A stretch of 64,000 bases of DNA from Rhodococcus sovatensis (GTDB lineage: Bacteria; Actinomycetota; Actinomycetes; Mycobacteriales; Mycobacteriaceae). The stretch is from NCBI RefSeq assembly GCF_037327425.1, contig NZ_CP147846.1:1736001-1800000 (forward strand), in the 5' to 3' direction. Under the pieces are notes generated by a model, which saw nothing but the letters and a program-made list of their open reading frames with translations, was not told the origin of the DNA and did no database searches. The position numbers and the translations under genes are program-made. Of the stretch, positions 57,056 to 64,000 are shown one piece after another. Each line of letters starts with the position of its first letter. Within the stretch, counting starts at the first letter, position 1.

Positions 57056-57213
57056 CTGGGCATCATGTCAGTCTTCGGGGGCGGGTACCTGCTTGGTCAG
57101 GTGTTCGACCGACTCTGCTGGTGTAGTCCAACGCCGGGAGGCGAGTTCTATGCTCACAAGTCTCAGGTGGGCTGGGACTTGTGTCCCATTAGCAAAGACG
57201 AACGAAAGGAACT

Positions 57214-57699
57214 ATGGACAGCCTTTTCGATTGGATGCGGTACGACAGTCTGATCTGGCGATTCCCCCTCTACCAGGGTGCAGGTCAGCCGATGGGTAAT
57301 CCTGAGTTCGAGCCGCCCGAAGGATGGATGCGTGCGCTCGATGCGGTCGCCCGCGATCTGAAGTCTTTTCGAGCGGGACGCGAGGTCACACTGGATCGCC
57401 TGGTGTGGGAGTTCGAGATCAACTCCGACTATCACGTGGGTATCGGTTGGGGAAGTGTCGACAGCATCGGTGGGTTCAATCGGGGCGAGGGCATGTCGAT
57501 GGATGCGTCGTACGCAGACGCGGCCGCGTGGGTTGCGGAGGCAGTGCAAATGGAGCTGGCTGGTTATGAGTTCGTGCAGTGGCTGAGTAAGGGACGGCAT
57601 CTGCTGAGTGCACAGGCCGGCAAAACCGGCGCGCAATGGGTCGACTTGCATGATGGAACCGTCGTCGCCGATATCGGATCCCTCTGCGGCCGATGGTAG
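57214..57699 (+). CDS. Unknown family P1, copy 2 (intact)
   Basis: A 161-residue protein with a good ribosome binding site (gaaaggaact before ATG 57214). It shares about 125 residues with 49370-49819 on the opposite strand: EGWMRALDAVARDLKSFRAG, RGEGMSMDASYADAAAWVAE, AGYEFVQWLSKGRHLL, DGTVVADIGSLCG. Acidic, aromatic-rich and without membrane segments. Placed directly before a SUKH gene; an immunity function is a reasonable guess but unproven. Confidence 0.68.
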   Translation: MDSLFDWMRYDSLIWRFPLYQGAGQPMGNPEFEPPEGWMRALDAVARDLKSFRAGREVTLDRLVWEFEINSDYHVGIGWGSVDSIGGFNRGEGMSMDASYADAAAWVAEAVQMELAGYEFVQWLSKGRHLLSAQAGKTGAQWVDLHDGTVVADIGSLCGRW

Positions 57700-57813
57700 A
57701 CGCCACATCAGGTCGCGACAGCGCATAGCTGCAGATGTGCTCACGCTACGGCCGTGCCCAAACGCCCGTCGACCTACTCGAAACGTGCTGTACTCCATGG
57801 CTAGAGTTCGCTC

Positions 57814-58407
57814 ATGGACCAACTCTCCGACGAATGGGCCCGCATCATCTCGTGGTGCCAAAAACGAGCGCCGGTCACCGCAGCCAGCCTCAACCCACCG
57901 GCACAGGCCGAGAAGGTTGCTCGAGCTGAATCCGCAACCGGGAGGCAATGGCCCTCGGACTTGCGGACATGGTTCTTGCTCCACAACGGTAGCGATCAAG
58001 GCCGAGCCTATCCTCAGGTGATCCCCGGTTACCGGCCAGTGACTCTCGTGGAACTCGAACAGGAGTGGACTTCACTGTGCCGCATTTGGGCACCCACCAC
58101 AGCGGCAGTAGGGGGCGATGGTTTGCTGGCCGCTCCAGCTGGCACCACCGCGTTCACCTTTCTGGAGTCTTACATTCCAATCGCGGCCAACGACTCCAGC
58201 GAGTACGTGGTCATCGACACTCGTAGCGGTGATGAAATGGGCTGCGTTGTCGAGTTCATCGGTGAGGACACCGACCAGGGGTTGATGCGCTGGCCATCGC
58301 TCGCAGCCATGATCAAAGATGTCGCCGATGCCCTCGACTCCGATAGTCCGTGCCGGGGCTGGGTTCCTATTGTTGAAAACGGATATTTAGACTGGGACTT
58401 CCCGTGA
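57814..58407 (+). CDS. SMI1/KNR4 (SUKH) family protein, putative immunity protein
   Basis: A 197-residue SUKH-superfamily protein: ATGRQWPSDLRTWFLLHNGS and AYPQVIPGYRPVTLVELEQE are the typical N-terminal helix-strand segment, and YVVIDTRSGDEMGCVVEFIG the core strands with the conserved Gly/Trp pattern. SUKH proteins commonly neutralise nuclease or deaminase toxins of polymorphic toxin systems. ATG 57814; 114 bp after the P1 gene on the same strand. Confidence 0.85.
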   Translation: MDQLSDEWARIISWCQKRAPVTAASLNPPAQAEKVARAESATGRQWPSDLRTWFLLHNGSDQGRAYPQVIPGYRPVTLVELEQEWTSLCRIWAPTTAAVGGDGLLAAPAGTTAFTFLESYIPIAANDSSEYVVIDTRSGDEMGCVVEFIGEDTDQGLMRWPSLAAMIKDVADALDSDSPCRGWVPIVENGYLDWDFP

Positions 58408-58528
58408 CAGTCACACGCGAACCCACGCCTTCGCTCAACCGTATGTCTCCATCTCAACCGGCGGATGTGCAGTGGTCGAAACGGGCGGATAAGCAATGAA
58501 CGCCAGGCCGTTGCAGACGGAAAGCGTT

Positions 58529-58595
58529 ATGGCACAACAAATGTTGCTGGTATGCCTGCATATCAATACTGGTGGTATAGCTCAGCTGCTCGAAC
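58529..58595 (-). repeat. Dispersed island repeat, copy d
   Basis: Plus strand: aaatgttgctggtatgcctg followed by catatcaatactggtggtat. The most diverged member but in register with copies a-c. It lies 120 bp after the SUKH gene. Confidence 0.5.
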
Positions 58596-58672
58596 AGCAG
58601 AAGCGGTTCAACTGTCCCGTACTTCCAAGGCGGGTGGAGCTCGCGTGCGATAACTTGGTTTGAGGCTGTACG

Positions 58673-58864
58673 GTGATCGGGCCAATGGTGGAGGCGGGTA
58701 TGGAGTTCGTAGAAGGCATCGATCCGAACGAGCCCGGAGTCCGGCGCGACCCTGGGTCCAGCGTCGGTGGTGAAGTGTCTTCCGAGCTGCGGGCACACCT
58801 TGCTCGCAACGAAGCCATCCGCGAGCGGAAGGCCAACCGGCGGGATGTTCATCCACGACGGTAG
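58673..58864 (+). CDS. Possible small protein (63 aa)
   Basis: An acidic-then-basic short frame (MEFVEGIDPNEPGVRRDPGS; ELRAHLARNEAIRERKANRR). It may be the remnant or the start of a larger gene. No family, weak ribosome binding site; listed with low confidence because the amino-acid pattern looks more natural than the opposite strand. Confidence 0.3.
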   Translation: MIGPMVEAGMEFVEGIDPNEPGVRRDPGSSVGGEVSSELRAHLARNEAIRERKANRRDVHPRR

Positions 58865-58994
58865 CCGGCCCCGCGAATACCAGGGCCTACCGGTCGAACA
58901 CTCTGCGAACTATCCGTTCTCGATGTCGACGACTATCTCCCGCCTCCGGGCCCGCCTGAAGGTTTCGACCTACTGACCGCCGCCCCTAGGGGTC

Positions 58995-59372
58995 GTGACC
59001 GTCACGACCGGCGCGATACGTGGCAAAGTGGACCTCACGATCCGCGTACTCGACGACGAACCATCCGCGCTCGCACCCGGCATCTGGGACACCATCGAGG
59101 AGATCGGATTCCGCGCCCTGAGCGCGTACACGATGCCTGCGTCGGGCGAGTACTCCCCCTTCTCCGCCGGCGGCTCGGGCGTGCTCGCGTCGTCCGTCAC
59201 AGCGAAAGGCCTTGGGTTCTATCGAGTGCGCGCCTATGAACGCATTCGAAAACTGTCAATATCCAGGTGCGGCTTGGCTGCGGCTGGTTCGGTTCACACA
59301 CACCAGCTGTTGGTCGCGGTCGTTCGGAGCGAAGAAAGCTCGCTCGCGCAGGTGATCGGCCCATCGCAGTGA
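58995..59372 (+). CDS. Hypothetical protein, possibly truncated
   Basis: A 125-residue frame from GTG 58995. The first 75 residues look like a genuine domain (VDLTIRVLDDEPSALAPGIW; GFYRVRAYERIRK). The last 45 residues (LSISRCGLAAAGSVHTHQLL) have a different character, so an indel may have altered the C-terminus. Unknown family; similar small beta domains occur among immunity proteins. Confidence 0.45.
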   Translation: MTVTTGAIRGKVDLTIRVLDDEPSALAPGIWDTIEEIGFRALSAYTMPASGEYSPFSAGGSGVLASSVTAKGLGFYRVRAYERIRKLSISRCGLAAAGSVHTHQLLVAVVRSEESSLAQVIGPSQ

Positions 59373-59384
59373 GAGCCTTGGGCT

Positions 59385-59720
59385 CTACTTGATGGGCTGC
59401 TCGCGGGTGGCCAGCACGGCCTTAATCAGACCTGGAGCAGCAGACTCCAAATCGGCACGTCGGAGTGTGTTCATCTTGGACGTGCCGACGTAGTACTGCC
59501 GAATGATTCCGGCATGACGCAAGACCTTGAAGTGGTGGGTACCCGTCGAACGACTGACGGAAATATCGAACGTTCCGCAGGCAATGTCGTGATCGGACGC
59601 GGCGAGCTGACGAACGATACTGCGACGCACAGGATCCACCAGCGCATCCAGCAGCCCTTGCGCTGTGATCTCGTCTGTCTCGATATGCCCGGTGATGCGA
59701 TTGTCGGTTCCAGCAGTCAC
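59385..59720 (-). CDS. ArsR-family transcriptional regulator
   Basis: A 111-residue winged-helix regulator: LLDALVDPVRRSIVRQLAAS (helices 1-2), STGTHHFKVLRHAGIIRQYY (recognition helix and wing). No Cys-x-Cys metal motif is present in the recognition helix (there is one Cys in IACGTFDIS), so it may sense something other than arsenic-type metals. Divergent from the MFS exporter gene with a palindrome in the shared promoter region, so it probably represses both. Confidence 0.88.
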   Translation of the reverse strand: MTAGTDNRITGHIETDEITAQGLLDALVDPVRRSIVRQLAASDHDIACGTFDISVSRSTGTHHFKVLRHAGIIRQYYVGTSKMNTLRRADLESAAPGLIKAVLATREQPIK

Positions 59721-59772
59721 GTCGATCCTTCCGTTGAACTCAATACTACCACCGTCGTCATCTGTTGATGTT

Positions 59773-59787
59773 CGTCAAAGTTTGACG
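59773..59787. promoter_or_regulatory. Probable operator for the ArsR regulator
   Basis: A perfect inverted repeat cgtcaaa-g-tttgacg lies in the 164-bp region between the divergent arsR and MFS genes, 52 bp upstream of the arsR start. A 7-1-7 palindrome is a typical site for a small dimeric repressor. Inferred from position and symmetry only. Confidence 0.5.
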
Positions 59788-59884
59788 GACGTCGACATAT
59801 CTGTTTCCATGGAGTCTGCGAGCCAGTTGACCCAGTTGCGTCGGCCCCGCGCCGCGGAACTCTCACCACGGAGGCAAAGCCATC

Positions 59885-61303
59885 ATGGCCGTCCCAAGTA
59901 CTGATTCCGAAAAGCACTCTTCGACAGTCGAATCCAGGCCCGGTGAGCGCCGCGGACTGAAGATCACCGCACTCGCGGCGGGCTTCGTCATGGCGTCACT
60001 CGACACCACCGTTGTAAACGTCGCCGGCGCTCGAATCCAAACCGATCTCGGCGCGACAATCACCCAGCTGACCTGGATCGTAGATGGTTATGTCCTCACC
60101 TTCGCTGCGTTGCTACTGCTCGCGGGCGGGCTGGCTAACCGGATCGGCAGCCTGCGCGTCTACATGATCGGCATGGCCGTCTTCGCCGCCGCATCGCTGG
60201 CTTGCGCGCTCGCTCCCACGAGCGAAATTCTCATCGGTGCCCGCTTCGTGCAAGGTGTCGGCGCCGCGCTGTTCATGCCGAGTTCCCTTGCCCTACTGGT
60301 CCACTCTTTTCCCGACCCATCGGAACGAACCCGAATGCTCGGACTGTGGTCGGCGATCGTCGCCACCGCATCCGGTATCGGGCCCACCGTCGGCGGAATC
60401 ATGGTGTCGGCCTTCGGCTGGCCCAGCATCTTCCTGATCAACCTGCCGATCGGCGCAATCGGTGCAGCTATGACCTACAAGCTCATTGCGCCCGTTGCCC
60501 CCACTCGCGCGCCGGTGCCCTTTGCCGGTCACGCCCTCGCGATCTCGGTGCTCGCCGCCATCTGCTACGCGATCATCGAGGGCCCGAAAGCAGGGTGGGG
60601 TTCGGCCCTGGTCGTAGTCGCATTCGCTCTCGCCGCGGCCGCAGCAATTGCCCTCGTTACACGTGAGCGCCGCGCCACCGCCACCGTCATGCCGTGGTCG
60701 CTGTTCCGCCGCCCCGCCTTCGCCGGCGGGAACCTCATCGGGTTCCTGTTCAACTTCTCCCTGTTCGGAGGCATCTTCATGCTCGGACTGTTCCTCCAGA
60801 ATGCCCGCGGCGCCAGCCCTTTCCAAGCCGGACTCCAACTGCTTCCGATGACGATGTTCTTCCCCATCTCGAACATTGTCTATTCCAAGATCTCTGGCCG
60901 CTTCTCCAACGGAGTCCTGCTCACCGCCTTCCTCACTGTCGCCGCCGGATCCACGTTCGGACTGATCTTTATCTCACCCGGCACCCCGTACTGGGTCTTG
61001 GCAATCGCCGTTGGACTTGCCAATGTCGGAGCCGGTGTCATCTCACCGGCCATGACCGCAGTACTGGTCGATTCCGCGGGCGTCGACCACGCTGCTGTCT
61101 CTGGGTCGGTGCTCAACGCCAACCGTCAGATCGGCTCACTGTTCGGCATCGCAGCGATTGGAGTGGTCATCACTATTGGGAGCGACTGGTATTCCCGCGC
61201 ATCCACCGCGTTCGTCCTCATCACCATCGCTTACGCCCTCGGCGCTCTGTGCGCATGGAGGCTCGTGTGGCGACCGAAGCTGAATCTGGCCCAACATTCA
61301 TGA
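59885..61303 (+). CDS. DHA2-family MFS drug exporter (EmrB/QacA type)
   Basis: A 472-residue proton-coupled exporter with about 14 membrane helices. Helix 1 carries the family motif MASLDTTVVNVAGARIQTDL (motif D1), helix 2-3 the loop LANRIGSLRVYMIG (motif A-like), and helix 5 the antiporter motif ATASGIGPTVGGIMVSAFGW (motif C). It exports drug-like molecules across the cytoplasmic membrane. ATG 59885; the ArsR gene is divergent. It could provide resistance for the product of the adjacent thioesterase/monooxygenase locus or a general efflux role. Confidence 0.93.
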   Translation: MAVPSTDSEKHSSTVESRPGERRGLKITALAAGFVMASLDTTVVNVAGARIQTDLGATITQLTWIVDGYVLTFAALLLLAGGLANRIGSLRVYMIGMAVFAAASLACALAPTSEILIGARFVQGVGAALFMPSSLALLVHSFPDPSERTRMLGLWSAIVATASGIGPTVGGIMVSAFGWPSIFLINLPIGAIGAAMTYKLIAPVAPTRAPVPFAGHALAISVLAAICYAIIEGPKAGWGSALVVVAFALAAAAAIALVTRERRATATVMPWSLFRRPAFAGGNLIGFLFNFSLFGGIFMLGLFLQNARGASPFQAGLQLLPMTMFFPISNIVYSKISGRFSNGVLLTAFLTVAAGSTFGLIFISPGTPYWVLAIAVGLANVGAGVISPAMTAVLVDSAGVDHAAVSGSVLNANRQIGSLFGIAAIGVVITIGSDWYSRASTAFVLITIAYALGALCAWRLVWRPKLNLAQHS

Positions 61304-61384
61304 TGTCCATCACAAACCAACCATCCGTCCGGATTGTCTGGAATCTGCGAGGCACGCCGTCTTTGCTGGCGGTACCTTGTCTCC

Positions 61385-62167
61385 ATGACGTCCGCACTCG
61401 CTGGCAAGAGGCAACAGCTGAGCGATTTCCTGCGCTCTAGGCGGGCGAGGGTGAAGCCCGCAGACGTTGGCCTTCCGGAGTACGGGCGCCGAAACACACC
61501 CGGGCTTCGCCGTGAAGAGGTCTCTGTTCTCGCCGGGGTCAGCGCTTCGTGGTACACGTGGCTCGAACAGGGACGCGACATCAGAGTGTCCCCGGCCATT
61601 CTGGATGCCATTGCATCCGCTCTTCGGCTCGACGCGATCGATCGAGCACACCTCTACAATTTGGCAGACATGAACCCTCCCGCGTCGACTGCCGCGTCGT
61701 CGAGCACCGAACGCTCGCTTCTCGTTCGCTTCGCACGCGATTTCCCCAGTCCGGCATTTGTCGTAGACAAGGGCTGGAATGTGTTGTACGTCAATGACTC
61801 TGCGTCGACTATCTTGCATCTTCGGGAGGGATATCGGACGTTCCTGGAGTGCTTCTTTCTCGAAGAGTACTACCGAACCCTGTTCGTGAACTGGGCCGAA
61901 ATGGCCGAGTGCTTCGTTGGGAGCCTTCGAGTACGCGCTGGCGCAACGACGGACGACGAGAACCTGAAAGACCTAGTGGCATCGCTGAGTTCGAATTCGT
62001 TCTTCGCAACGCTGTGGCAGGAGCACTCGACCGCCCACAGGAAAGCGCGCAAAGTCGTACTTCTGCGGAACGACGGACCGCAGACATTCGACGCCGCTGC
62101 ACTCGATCTCAGCGGATGCGATGACCTGCAGCTCATCAGCTACATTCCGCGTGAGGACGACGCGTAG
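61385..62167 (+). CDS. XRE-family regulator with MmyB-like ligand domain
   Basis: A 260-residue regulator. The N-terminal helix-turn-helix (RREEVSVLAGVSASWYTWLE, then QGRDIRVSPAILDAIASALR) is followed by the MmyB/PAS-like domain (FPSPAFVVDKGWNVLYVNDS; FFLEEYYRTLFVNWAEMAEC) that binds fatty-acid-like ligands in MmyB proteins. ATG 61385 gives the usual family N-terminus; the longer frame starts inside the MFS tail region. It lies between the exporter and the thioesterase and may control one of them. Confidence 0.9.
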   Translation: MTSALAGKRQQLSDFLRSRRARVKPADVGLPEYGRRNTPGLRREEVSVLAGVSASWYTWLEQGRDIRVSPAILDAIASALRLDAIDRAHLYNLADMNPPASTAASSSTERSLLVRFARDFPSPAFVVDKGWNVLYVNDSASTILHLREGYRTFLECFFLEEYYRTLFVNWAEMAECFVGSLRVRAGATTDDENLKDLVASLSSNSFFATLWQEHSTAHRKARKVVLLRNDGPQTFDAAALDLSGCDDLQLISYIPREDDA

Positions 62168-62337
62168 CGCTACGCAAGGAAAGCTGGCGAATGCTCGAAC
62201 AGCAACCCACCACACCCTCCCATTTGGTTGAATCGTGAAGAGATCCACCTTTAACTGGTGTTCTCACTCCTAGGTTGAACGCCCACTCCCGATATCTCGT
62301 TGTGCGTAATAACGTTGCGTATGCGAAAGGGGGTGCG

Positions 62338-63021
62338 ATGCAAACCATCAACTCTATGACCTTGATTGCGTTCCATCACGCGGGAGGTTCGCCAGCAGCT
62401 TTCACCACCTGGCGACGCCGTTTCTCACCGAATATCCGCATTGTCTCGGCATCACTTCCAGGTCGGGAAAAACTGAATTCGTACGGCTCGAACGATGTCG
62501 GATCTATTCTGAATGATCTCGCGGAGCAATTGCGTGGTGAGACTTCGGCACCATACGCAATCTATGGCCACAGTATGGGCGGGACCATCGGTTTCGCATT
62601 CGCGATGCACCAGGCCGCGCATGGACGCACGGCACCCCGTGCATTGATGGTCGGTGCTTGCGTCGCACCGACATCTGTCCTTCCTGTCCCACCATCGGAG
62701 ATCGGTGGCGCGGCAGGTGGCGCTGAGCGTCATGTCGGGACTGGAGTTGCCGCGATCAAGCGCCGACAGTTGGCAGAAGACCTTCTGCTGCTTGATCGAG
62801 TGCGCGCGTACTGCACGACCAATTTCGATCAGCCTGCCCAATTCCCGATACGCGTGTTCACAGGGTCTGACGACCCGTTGTCGGCGAACCCGGAATCGTG
62901 GGCAACAGTATGCGCGCGCGGCGTACAGGTGGAGAGGATCGATGGCGGTCATTTCTTCCATAGAAATCCGGAATTCATCGGACGCGTCGATCAACACTGC
63001 TCGGACCTACTTGTCGCATAA
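62338..63021 (+). CDS. Type II thioesterase
   Basis: A 227-residue alpha/beta hydrolase of the GrsT/thioesterase II family. Near the start LIAFHHAGGSPAAFTTWRRR forms the oxyanion loop, the nucleophile elbow is YAIYGHSMGGTIGFAFAMHQ (Ser), the Asp is in RVFTGSDDPLSAN and the His in RIDGGHFFHRNPE. These enzymes remove stalled or wrong acyl groups from NRPS/PKS carrier proteins. ATG 62338 has a strong aaaggggg ribosome binding site. It signals a natural-product cluster, most of which would lie beyond the right window edge. Confidence 0.9.
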   Translation: MQTINSMTLIAFHHAGGSPAAFTTWRRRFSPNIRIVSASLPGREKLNSYGSNDVGSILNDLAEQLRGETSAPYAIYGHSMGGTIGFAFAMHQAAHGRTAPRALMVGACVAPTSVLPVPPSEIGGAAGGAERHVGTGVAAIKRRQLAEDLLLLDRVRAYCTTNFDQPAQFPIRVFTGSDDPLSANPESWATVCARGVQVERIDGGHFFHRNPEFIGRVDQHCSDLLVA

Positions 63022-63065
63022 AGACCGAGAAAGCCGTTCGTATTCCTCGAGAGAAGGGCATCGTC

Positions 63066-63293
63066 ATGGCCGCCAGGCGTATCGACTTCGGAGTCTTCAT
63101 GTCTCCCATGCACCCACCAGGAGAAGACCTCACGCTTCTCTATCAGCGGGACCTCGAGTTGGCCGAGTTGCTGGACCGACTCAACTACGATGAGTATTGG
63201 GTGGGCGAACACCACTCGATGGGATGGAACACCATCGGTGCTCCCGAGTTGCTGATCGCCGCCGCCGCGCAACGTACGTCTCGGATCACGCTA
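63066..63293 (+). pseudogene. LLM-class flavin-dependent oxidoreductase, cut by IS630 copy 2
   Basis: The first 76 residues of a luciferase-like monooxygenase: RIDFGVFMSPMHPPGEDLTL, then LDRLNYDEYWVGEHHSMGWN and PELLIAAAAQRTSRITL. The WVGEHHS segment is typical of the FMN-binding family. At codon 76 the gene runs into IS630 copy 2 at a TA dinucleotide. The rest may continue after the IS beyond the window. LLM enzymes are frequent in NRPS/PKS clusters next to type II thioesterases. Confidence 0.88.
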
Positions 63294-64000
63294 GTGGCTC
63301 GTGTTTGAAGTCGTTTTACGGGTCGCTTTCTTGAGGATTTCCTCCGGGGTTTTGGTCCAGACGAATGGTGTGGCGCGGGTGTTCCAGCCGTTGATGAACG
63401 CACGGATTTTCGATGTCAGATCGGTGACGGAGGTGAAGACGCCGCGGCCGAGTGCTTGACGTTGGATGACCCCGAACCACACTTCGACGAGATTGAGCCA
63501 CGACGCTGATGTCGGAGTGAAATGGACTGCGATGCGGGGGTTCTCGGCTAGCCAGGCTTTGACTTCGGGGGTCTTGTGGGTGGCGTAATTGTCGGCGATC
63601 AGGTGCAGCTCCTGGCTGGGGTAGGCCCGTGCGACCTGTTTGAGGAACGCCAGGTATTCGGTACTGCGGTGGCGCGGTTTGCAGGAGGCGGTGACCTTGC
63701 CGGTGGCGATATCGAGTGCTGCGAACAGTGTTGTGGTGCCATGTCGTTTGTAGTCGTGGGTGTGCCTCTCGACCGAACCGGGCTGCATCGGGAGCATCGG
63801 TTGGGTGCGGTCGAGGGCCTGGATCTGGGACTTTTCGTCCAGTGACAATACGATCGCGTTCTCGGGTGGATCGAGGTACAGACCGACGACATCGTGGACC
63901 TTGGCGACGAGCTCCGGGTCGGTGGAATATTTGAACGTCTCCGCCCGCCACGGCTGCACACCGTACTCACGCCAAGCGTTGGCTACAGCGTAGAAACTTA
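63291..64000 (-). CDS. IS630-family transposase (copy 2, cut by window end)
   Basis: The C-terminal about 236 residues, identical in translation to copy 1 from VQPWRAETFKYSTDPELVAK on. The catalytic D, D and E segments are all present. The N-terminus lies beyond position 64000. As in copy 1, the stop codon uses the flanking cta. Confidence 0.93.
   Translation of the reverse strand, partial: SFYAVANAWREYGVQPWRAETFKYSTDPELVAKVHDVVGLYLDPPENAIVLSLDEKSQIQALDRTQPMLPMQPGSVERHTHDYKRHGTTTLFAALDIATGKVTASCKPRHRSTEYLAFLKQVARAYPSQELHLIADNYATHKTPEVKAWLAENPRIAVHFTPTSASWLNLVEVWFGVIQRQALGRGVFTSVTDLTSKIRAFINGWNTRATPFVWTKTPEEILKKATRKTTSNTSH
63294..64000 (-). mobile_element. IS630 copy 2 (partial, extends past the window)
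   Basis: The same end gtggctcgtgtttgaag as copy 1 follows target dinucleotide TA (63292-63293). Orientation is the same as copy 1, 8.7 kb apart, so the pair brackets the P1/SUKH, efflux and thioesterase genes. Confidence 0.92.

Overview
The window is high-GC actinobacterial DNA, most likely from a Rhodococcus-type member of the Mycobacteriales. The 3' end of a 23S rRNA gene and a 5S gene are followed by a gene order that matches the Mycobacterium tuberculosis Rv1691-Rv1713 block: Rv1691-like protein, HAD phosphatase, small protein, tlyA, nadK, recN, steA, steB/mctB, pyrG, NUDIX, xerD, parA, scpA, scpB, rluB, cmk, der. Most of these genes overlap by a few bases (GTGA/ATGA junctions) or sit nearly end to end, so they look like a few long housekeeping transcripts for translation/rRNA modification, NAD and CTP supply, DNA repair and chromosome segregation. 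REGION 1 (1-18.3 kb) is this intact core. It stops at a tRNA-Pro(GGG) gene (18220-18293), and everything after it is accessory, so the tRNA is the likely insertion point of a genomic island. REGION 2 (18.3-34 kb) is a damaged defence island. It holds a DEDDh exonuclease-BRCT protein, two membrane-anchored unknowns (one frameshifted), and an ApeA-type HEPN anti-phage gene split by two separate transposon insertions. It ends with an intact two-gene DUF262 plus HEPN operon, the best candidate for an active and poorly described defence or toxin-antitoxin module. REGION 3 (34-47.5 kb) is an insertion-sequence nest holding a membrane protein gene split by an IS3 and an IS110 element, its beta-propeller-like partner gene, and a RES-type toxin whose antitoxin N-terminus was replaced by the end of an IS21 element. 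Removing the elements together with one copy of each target duplication restores reading frames exactly in several places. This fixes element boundaries to the base: ISA = IS3 family, 1283 bp, three copies; ISB = IS3 family, 1532 bp, two copies in opposite orientation; two different IS21 elements; two IS110 elements; ISD = IS3 family; and an IS630 element in two copies. REGION 4 (47.5-59.4 kb) looks like an orphan immunity-gene array: a barstar-domain protein, a SUKH/SMI1 protein, two pairs of internal paralogues of unknown family, a DIP1984 protein, an orphan DUF503 protein, and four diverged copies of a roughly 60-80 bp repeat at gene boundaries. No cognate toxin gene is visible. REGION 5 (59.4-64 kb) has an ArsR regulator divergent from a DHA2-type MFS exporter with a perfect palindrome between them, an XRE/MmyB-like regulator, a type II thioesterase and the start of a luciferase-like monooxygenase cut by the second IS630 copy. 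This is probably the edge of a natural-product locus that continues outside the window. All functional statements are from reading the sequence and remembered family features; no database search was run.
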